36,856 nt of DNA from Pseudorhodobacter sp. (lineage in GTDB: Bacteria; Pseudomonadota; Alphaproteobacteria; Rhodobacterales; Rhodobacteraceae): assembly GCA_029254215.1 (NCBI GenBank), contig JAQWYA010000240.1, forward strand, positions 1-36,856. The letters are read 5' to 3'. Both the position numbers and the translations under genes were made by a program. Numbering within the stretch: position 1 is the first letter of the stretch; each line of letters starts with the position of its first letter. Of this stretch, positions 32,799 to 36,856 are shown piece by piece. The notes under the pieces were generated by a model. The model was given only the letters and a program-made list of their open reading frames with translations, did no database searches and was not told the origin of the DNA.

Positions 32799-33161
32799 TC
32801 AGGCGGCGTCGCTGAGAACGCGGGCGAGATCGAACAGGCGGCGGCGCTGCGCCTCGGGAATGGCATAGTAGGACCGGACAAGCTCAAGCGCCTCTTTATC
32901 GGCGAGCATATCTCCGTCCATGGTCTGGGGCGCCTCGCGGTCATCATCAAGCCCCTCGAAGAAGAAGCTGACCGGAACGGCCAACACTTCGGCAATATCC
33001 CAAAGACGCGAGGCAGAGACGCGATTCATCCCCGTTTCGTACTTCTGGATCTGCTGAAACTTGATCCCGACTTTATCTGCCAGTTGCTGCTGGGTCACTC
33101 CAACCATCCAACGACGGTGGCGGATACGCTTGCCAACATGGCTATCAACCGGGTGCTTCAT
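32799..33161 (-). CDS. XRE-family transcriptional regulator
   Basis: A 120-residue DNA-binding protein. The Cro/C1-type helix-turn-helix spans about residues 10-65: GKRIRHRRWMVGVTQQQLAD, then KVGIKFQQIQKYETGMNRVS, with LAVPVSFFFEGL following. The C-terminal half (LADKEALELVRSYYAIPEAQ) is an acidic helical segment that may aid dimerisation or sense a signal. This short form is common in Rhodobacteraceae and rhizobia; the regulon is not known. GGAGAG lies 4 bases before the ATG at 33161. It is divergent from the quinone oxidoreductase gene across 337 bases. Confidence 0.9.
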   Translation of the reverse strand: MKHPVDSHVGKRIRHRRWMVGVTQQQLADKVGIKFQQIQKYETGMNRVSASRLWDIAEVLAVPVSFFFEGLDDDREAPQTMDGDMLADKEALELVRSYYAIPEAQRRRLFDLARVLSDAA

Positions 33162-33202
33162 TTTACTCTCCATTCGATCAGTACACACTCATAATCATAC
33201 AA

Positions 33203-33215
33203 GCACGTTTCGTGC
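33203..33215. promoter_or_regulatory. Palindrome upstream of the XRE gene
   Basis: GCACG-TTT-CGTGC, a perfect 5-bp palindrome 42-54 bases before the regulator start. The size and place suit an autoregulatory operator. Confidence 0.4.
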
Positions 33216-33275
33216 CAAACAGTCCAATGGACCAGATTCGGCGCAAAGAGCGGAAAGATATTCTCGTCAACCTAT

Positions 33276-33336
33276 CTGAATAGACAGGTGCCACGCCCCG
33301 GAAATGCGACGGTTTTCAACCTGTCATCCTATTCAG
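33276..33336. repeat. Long-arm inverted repeat
   Basis: CTGAATAGACAGGT (33276-33289) pairs with ACCTGT-CATC-CTATTCAG (33319-33336): 14 paired bases with a 4-base bulge, arms 29 bases apart. It could be an operator pair, an RNA hairpin, or the remnant of a small mobile element. Confidence 0.55.
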
Positions 33337-33379
33337 CCCGTGGGTGCCTCTACCGCATGCAACTCGCGAAAAAGATGTT

Positions 33380-33420
33380 TTGCAATTTGCATTGCAATTT
33401 GCAATTCGCAATTGCGGCAA
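33380..33420. promoter_or_regulatory. TTGCAA-type repeat array upstream of qor
   Basis: The 12-base unit TTGCAATTTGCA occurs twice in exact tandem (33380-33391, 33392-33403), followed by looser copies to 33420. TGCAAT-TTGC-ATTGCA (33381-33396) is a perfect inverted repeat. The array is 79 bases before the qor start. It resembles the TTTGCAAA-type sites of ScfR/PccR/RamB regulators of alphaproteobacteria but is not an exact match. Confidence 0.5.
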
Positions 33421-33498
33421 GTCGCAGGATGCAACCGTTCGGCTCTGGAATCCAGGGCGGTTAGGCCCTACAACGGGCAAGAGCAGAAAGGATGTTGC

Positions 33499-34461
33499 AT
33501 GAAAGCGTATCAGATTGATGGATTCGGTCGCCCAGCCATCCTGCGCGAGATGGAAGTGCCCACCCCACAATCGGGGGAAGTGCGCGTGCGGATCATGGCC
33601 TGCGGGCTGAATTTCGCGGATCTTTTGATGCTGGATGGCAAGTATCAAGAAAAACCAACCTGCCCCTTTACGCTTGGAATGGAAATGGCCGGAGTGGTGG
33701 ACGCTGTTGGTCCGGGCCCATGCGCCTTGACCAAAGGGGATCGGGTCGCCGTTTTCGCCTCTTCCGGAGGGTTGGCGGAGTACGGATGTTTTCCCGCTGA
33801 CAGTTGCACGCTTTTACCCCCCGACATGCCCTTCACAGAAGCCGCAGCCTTTCAGATTGCCTACGGCACAAGCCATCTGGCCTTGGATCACCGCGCCCGG
33901 ATGCAACCGGGGGAAACACTCTTGGTGCTGGGGGCGGCGGGAGGCGTTGGCCTGACAGCGGTTGAGATCGGCAAACGGATGGGGGCAAGAGTAATTGCCG
34001 TAGCGAGAGGCGCCCAGAAGCTGGCGATTGCCGAAGCGATGGGGGCAGATCATCTAATTGACAGCGAGGCGGGCGATCTGCGGTCAGCCCTGAAAGCGAT
34101 GGGCGGGGTGGATGTTGTCTATGATGCCGTTGGCGGCCCTGCCTTTACGGAGGCCCTGCGCGCGACCAAACCCGAAGGACGATTGATCCCGATCGGTTTT
34201 GCCGGGGGGGAGGTGCCGCAGATCCCCGCCAATCTGCTTTTGGTCAAGAACCTGACGGTGATCGGCCTTTACTGGGGCGGGTATCTGAAATTCGCGCCCA
34301 AACGCCTGTCGGACAGCATGGCGACTTTGTTCGGCTGGTATCAGGAAGGGGGCTTGCGCCCGCATGTCAGCCACACTCTGCCCCTTGAGGCCGCGCCCGA
34401 GGCGTTGGAGTTGCTGCGCAGCCGCAGATCAACGGGCAAAGTGGTTGTGACGATGGCCTAG
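33499..34461 (+). CDS. NADPH:quinone oxidoreductase-like (zinc-independent MDR family)
   Basis: A 320-residue medium-chain dehydrogenase/reductase. The N-terminal GroES-like part includes VRVRIMACGLNFADLLMLDG and LGMEMAGVVDAVGPG, and lacks the Zn-ligand Cys set of alcohol dehydrogenases, fitting Qor-type enzymes. The cofactor motif is LGAAGGVGLTAVEIGKRMGA with basic residues after the second strand that favour NADPH. GIGFAGGEVPQIPANLLLVK-type segments complete the family pattern. AGAAAGGA precedes the ATG at 33499. It may reduce quinones or enoyl/alkenal substrates; the repeat array upstream suggests dedicated regulation. Confidence 0.85.
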   Translation: MKAYQIDGFGRPAILREMEVPTPQSGEVRVRIMACGLNFADLLMLDGKYQEKPTCPFTLGMEMAGVVDAVGPGPCALTKGDRVAVFASSGGLAEYGCFPADSCTLLPPDMPFTEAAAFQIAYGTSHLALDHRARMQPGETLLVLGAAGGVGLTAVEIGKRMGARVIAVARGAQKLAIAEAMGADHLIDSEAGDLRSALKAMGGVDVVYDAVGGPAFTEALRATKPEGRLIPIGFAGGEVPQIPANLLLVKNLTVIGLYWGGYLKFAPKRLSDSMATLFGWYQEGGLRPHVSHTLPLEAAPEALELLRSRRSTGKVVVTMA

Positions 34462-34497
34462 GATGCGCCTGGCCGTAAAGAAGCGGGGGCATCCGGC

Positions 34498-35277
34498 CTA
34501 GCTTCGCTCATCCACCCGCAAACGGCGTTCCAGCCAGCGCACGCCTGCTGACACGATCAGGATAAGCACCAGATATTCCAGCACAAGGATCGTGTAGATT
34601 TCCAGCGGGCGATACTCTGACACAACCAGTTCATTGGCCTTGCGCGTCAGCTCTTGCATCCCGATCACCGACACCAGCGACGACATCTTGAGCATATAGA
34701 CAAGCTGGTTGCCCAAAGCGGGCAGAATGCGGCGGATCGCCTGCGGCAGGATCACATAGCGCATCGTGTCCCGATACCCTAGCGATACGGAATAGGCCGC
34801 CTCATATTGCCCTCGGGCGATGCTTTGGATTCCGGCGCGGAAGATCTCGGCCTGAAACGCGCTGTCTGACAGGGCAAGGGCGATGACGCCCGCCCAGAAT
34901 ACGCCAATCGTCCAGCCCGTGACCTGCGGCAACCCGTAATAGACCCAGAGGATCAGCACGAGGATCGGCACGGCGCGCACGACCTCGACATAAGTGCGGC
35001 TGGCGCGGCGCGCCCAGATATTGCCCGACAATCCCGGAAGGGCGACCAACAGCCCGACCACGACCGAAATCGCAATCGCCGTCGCGGAAAGCTGGATCGT
35101 ATAGACCAGCCCCGACAGCATGAATTTAAGGTTCGCATAACCCGAAGCCGTGGCCGGGTTGACCACATACCAGCCCCAATTCGCCCCGCATCCCGACAAG
35201 GCCAGAAACGCCGTCAAACCGATCATCCAACGCATAGCAGCGTGGCGCGGCCAGACACAGAGAGGCATCGTCATCAT
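34498..35277 (-). CDS. Amino-acid-type ABC transporter permease
   Basis: Inner-membrane permease of the HisM/GlnP family, 259 residues from the ATG at 35277 with AAAGGGG 5 bases upstream. An N-terminal hydrophobic segment (IGLTAFLALSGCG) precedes the usual core. VVRAVPILVLILWVYYGLPQ is the substrate-path motif, and QYEAAYSVSLGYRDTMRYVI the EAA loop contacting the ATPase. The open frame extends to a TTG at 35292 overlapping the ATPase stop, so a TTGA-coupled start is an alternative. Only one permease is visible; a second may lie beyond the window end next to the binding protein. Confidence 0.9.
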   Translation of the reverse strand: MMTMPLCVWPRHAAMRWMIGLTAFLALSGCGANWGWYVVNPATASGYANLKFMLSGLVYTIQLSATAIAISVVVGLLVALPGLSGNIWARRASRTYVEVVRAVPILVLILWVYYGLPQVTGWTIGVFWAGVIALALSDSAFQAEIFRAGIQSIARGQYEAAYSVSLGYRDTMRYVILPQAIRRILPALGNQLVYMLKMSSLVSVIGMQELTRKANELVVSEYRPLEIYTILVLEYLVLILIVSAGVRWLERRLRVDERS

Positions 35278-35288
35278 GCTCGCCCCTT

Positions 35289-36029
35289 TCAATGGTTCAG
35301 GATCTTTTGCAGGAAATCCTGCGCGCGCTGGCTTTTGGGCGCGGTGAAGAAGGTCTCTGGCGGGGCGACTTCGACGATCTCGCCGTAGTCCATGAAGACC
35401 ATCCGGTCCGCCACGCGCCGGGCAAAGCCCATCTCATGAGTGACGACGATCATCGTCATGCCAGTCTGCGCAAGTTCGGCCATGACATCCAGCACTTCGG
35501 TGATCATCTCGGGGTCAAGGGCGCTTGTCGGCTCATCAAACAGCATGATTTGCGGCTCCATGCAGAGTGAGCGCGCAATTGCAACGCGCTGCTGCTGGCC
35601 GCCCGACAATTGGCGCGGATACTTCTCGGCCTGTTCGGGGATGCGGACGCGTTCCAGATAGCGCAGCGCAATCGCCCGTGCCTCACCTTGTCCCATGCCC
35701 CGCCCGCGGATCGGGCCGAGCATCAGATTGTCGAGAACGGTCAGATGCGGAAAGAGGTTGAACTGCTGAAACACCATTCCCACCCTGCGGCGCACCGCGG
35801 TCAGGTTGGCAGCCTCCACCCGCAGATCATTCACCCGCAGATCGCCGGCCCCATAGGTCTCAAGCCCGTTGATGCAGCGGATCAGCGTGGATTTCCCAGA
35901 CCCAGAGGGGCCACAAATCACGATCCGTTCGCCCGCGCCCACCTCCAAGTTGATGTCTTTCAGAACCTGAAAATCGTCAAAATGCTTTGAGACAGCCTTG
36001 AAGGCGATGACGGGGGCGGAAGAATGCAT
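35289..36029 (-). CDS. Amino-acid-type ABC transporter, ATP-binding subunit (second system)
   Basis: HisP/GlnQ-family ATPase of 246 residues. Walker [10 protein letters not shown] at 40-48, [18 protein letters not shown] in the Q-loop region, signature [15 protein letters not shown], Walker [14 protein letters not shown] and VTHEMGF in the H-loop are intact. The ATG at 36029 has AAGGC 6 bases upstream; an upstream ATG at 36071 adds unconserved residues. Its stop codon nearly touches the permease start. Divergent from its likely binding protein across 144 bases. Confidence 0.92.
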   Translation of the reverse strand: MHSSAPVIAFKAVSKHFDDFQVLKDINLEVGAGERIVICGPSGSGKSTLIRCINGLETYGAGDLRVNDLRVEAANLTAVRRRVGMVFQQFNLFPHLTVLDNLMLGPIRGRGMGQGEARAIALRYLERVRIPEQAEKYPRQLSGGQQQRVAIARSLCMEPQIMLFDEPTSALDPEMITEVLDVMAELAQTGMTMIVVTHEMGFARRVADRMVFMDYGEIVEVAPPETFFTAPKSQRAQDFLQKILNH

Positions 36030-36173
36030 GAAATGCCTTGCCTTTGTGCAGATCGGCCGGGCCGCGCCCAACAGCCCCCAAAAGGCATGACTTCCCCTTG
36101 TATCGCAAGCAGTTTCCGGCGATGGTCACGCAATGTTCAGATAAACCTTAACAAAACCTAGGGAGGTTTTGCC

Positions 36174-36856
36174 ATGACATTCTTGAAATCCTTGGTCGCT
36201 GCTGCGGCCATTCTGGTAGCGCCTATGGCGCAAGCGCAATCCATTCTCAATGAGGTGTTGAGCAGCGGCGTTCTGAAAGTCGGGACGACCGGCGACTGGA
36301 ACCCCATGACGATGAAGGACGTGGCCACCAACACCTATAAAGGCTATGACATCGACGTGATGACCGCACTTGCCGCCGATCTGGGGGTCACGGTGGAATT
36401 CGTCCCGACCGATTGGAAAACGCTGGTCTCTGGCGTGACGGCTGGCACCTATCATATCACCGGCTCAGCCTCTATCAGCCCGGCACGAGCCAAGGCGGCG
36501 GGCTATTCCACCAGCTATTTCAGCCTTGCGACGGTTCCTCTGATCAACGTCAAGGATGCCGACAAGTACAAGGATTGGGCCGATCTCGATAAAGCCGACG
36601 TGATCGTCGCCGCCACTTTGGGCACCACGCAGGAACAGCAGGTCAAGGCCTTCTTCCCCAATGCCCAGCACAAGATCGTCGAGGCCCCGGCCCGCGACTT
36701 CCAAGAGGTTCTGTCCGGACGGGCGACGGCACATATCACCTCCAATGTGGAGGCCAACAAGCTGGTCGCGCAGTACCCGCAATTGATGATCGTCCCTGTG
36801 GACCAGCCGCGGGCGAAAACGCCGGTCGCCATGCTGATGCCGCAGGCCGATCAGGT
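36174..36856 (+). CDS. Periplasmic amino-acid-type binding protein, 3' part missing (window edge)
   Basis: Family 3 substrate-binding protein, 227 residues visible. Signal peptide in residues 1-22 (MTFLKSLVAAAAILVAPMAQ, AQ before QSIL). The mature protein starts LNEVLSSGVLKVGTTGDWNP, then YKGYDIDVMTALAADLG, TDWKTLVSGVTAGTYHITGS and RAKAAGYSTSYF, the normal ligand-site sequence of motifs. The DWNPMTMKD start resembles the cyclohexadienyl dehydratase/PheC-like branch, members of which may be catalytic, but the context with an ABC ATPase and permease favours transport. GGGAGG lies before the ATG. Ligand unknown. Confidence 0.88.
   Translation, partial: MTFLKSLVAAAAILVAPMAQAQSILNEVLSSGVLKVGTTGDWNPMTMKDVATNTYKGYDIDVMTALAADLGVTVEFVPTDWKTLVSGVTAGTYHITGSASISPARAKAAGYSTSYFSLATVPLINVKDADKYKDWADLDKADVIVAATLGTTQEQQVKAFFPNAQHKIVEAPARDFQEVLSGRATAHITSNVEANKLVAQYPQLMIVPVDQPRAKTPVAMLMPQADQ

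Larger units (their letters stand above)
33162..33498. other. 337-base intergenic region between the XRE gene and qor
   Basis: No protein-coding gene is supported here. It is less GC-rich than the flanks and holds three separate structures: the GCACG-TTT-CGTGC palindrome, a long inverted repeat (33276-33336), and the TTGCAA array (33380-33420). It carries the divergent promoters of the XRE gene and qor. Confidence 0.7.

Noticed and set aside
34461-34494. GGATGC/GCATCC inverted repeat between qor and the permease gene as a terminator
   Set aside because: Short 6-bp arms, 22-base loop and no T run.

Overview
The window is GC-rich, densely coded chromosomal DNA. Gene content and order point to the Alphaproteobacteria, family Rhodobacteraceae (the Rhodobacter/Paracoccus/Roseobacter group). 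The clearest signs are the phaZ-phaC-phaP-phaR locus with CTGC-N3-GCAG operators, the dprA-topA pair, a HisN-type phosphatase, and the GC-rich repeats ending in CCCCGGGGTATTT. This placement is inference; there is no rRNA or tRNA gene here to confirm it. No phage, transposase or CRISPR array was seen.

Layout: (1) 1-2888, minus: topA (cut by the window start) and dprA. (2) 3041-4239, plus: a TerB-like protein overlapping a PhnD-like solute-binding protein that has no signal peptide. (3) 4349-14146, plus: a polar amino-acid type ABC transporter (ATPase, binding protein, two permeases), two different glutamine-synthetase-like ligases, a class I glutamine amidotransferase, a PuuB-like FAD oxidase and an omega-transaminase-like enzyme. 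This reads as a gamma-glutamylation route for taking up and degrading an amine or polyamine. (4) 14234-18735: the polyhydroxybutyrate locus, with phaR, phaP and phaC on minus, divergent phaZ on plus, and several PhaR-type operators, one of them inside the spacer of a near-consensus phaP promoter. (5) 18745-21208, minus: three alpha/beta-hydrolases, one lacking the nucleophile serine. (6) thrS with a terminator.

(7) 23401-26052, plus: a four-gene bufferin-type operon consisting of a DUF2282 Cys-rich precursor, a DUF692/MNIO enzyme, a DUF2063 partner and a DoxX membrane protein. This is a ribosomally made, modified peptide system associated with copper defence. (8) A cold-shock gene, then on minus the probable operon thyA-folA-DUF2177-arsC-like. 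(9) 28836-31219, plus: a TbpB-like surface lipoprotein overlapping a Slam-type (DUF560) outer-membrane translocon, an apparent self-contained surface-lipoprotein export cassette. (10) A VOC/glyoxalase protein, a GC-rich palindromic repeat, hisN and an XRE regulator. (11) A 337-base intergenic stretch holding several palindromes and a TTGCAA repeat array in front of a quinone oxidoreductase. (12) A second amino-acid ABC transporter, with permease and ATPase on minus and a divergent binding protein cut by the window end.

The most interesting parts are the bufferin operon, the Slam/TbpB-like cassette, the gamma-glutamylation cluster with two ligases and no aldehyde dehydrogenase, and the operator architecture of the PHB locus. 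All calls rest on reading the sequence and recalling family motifs; no search was run.
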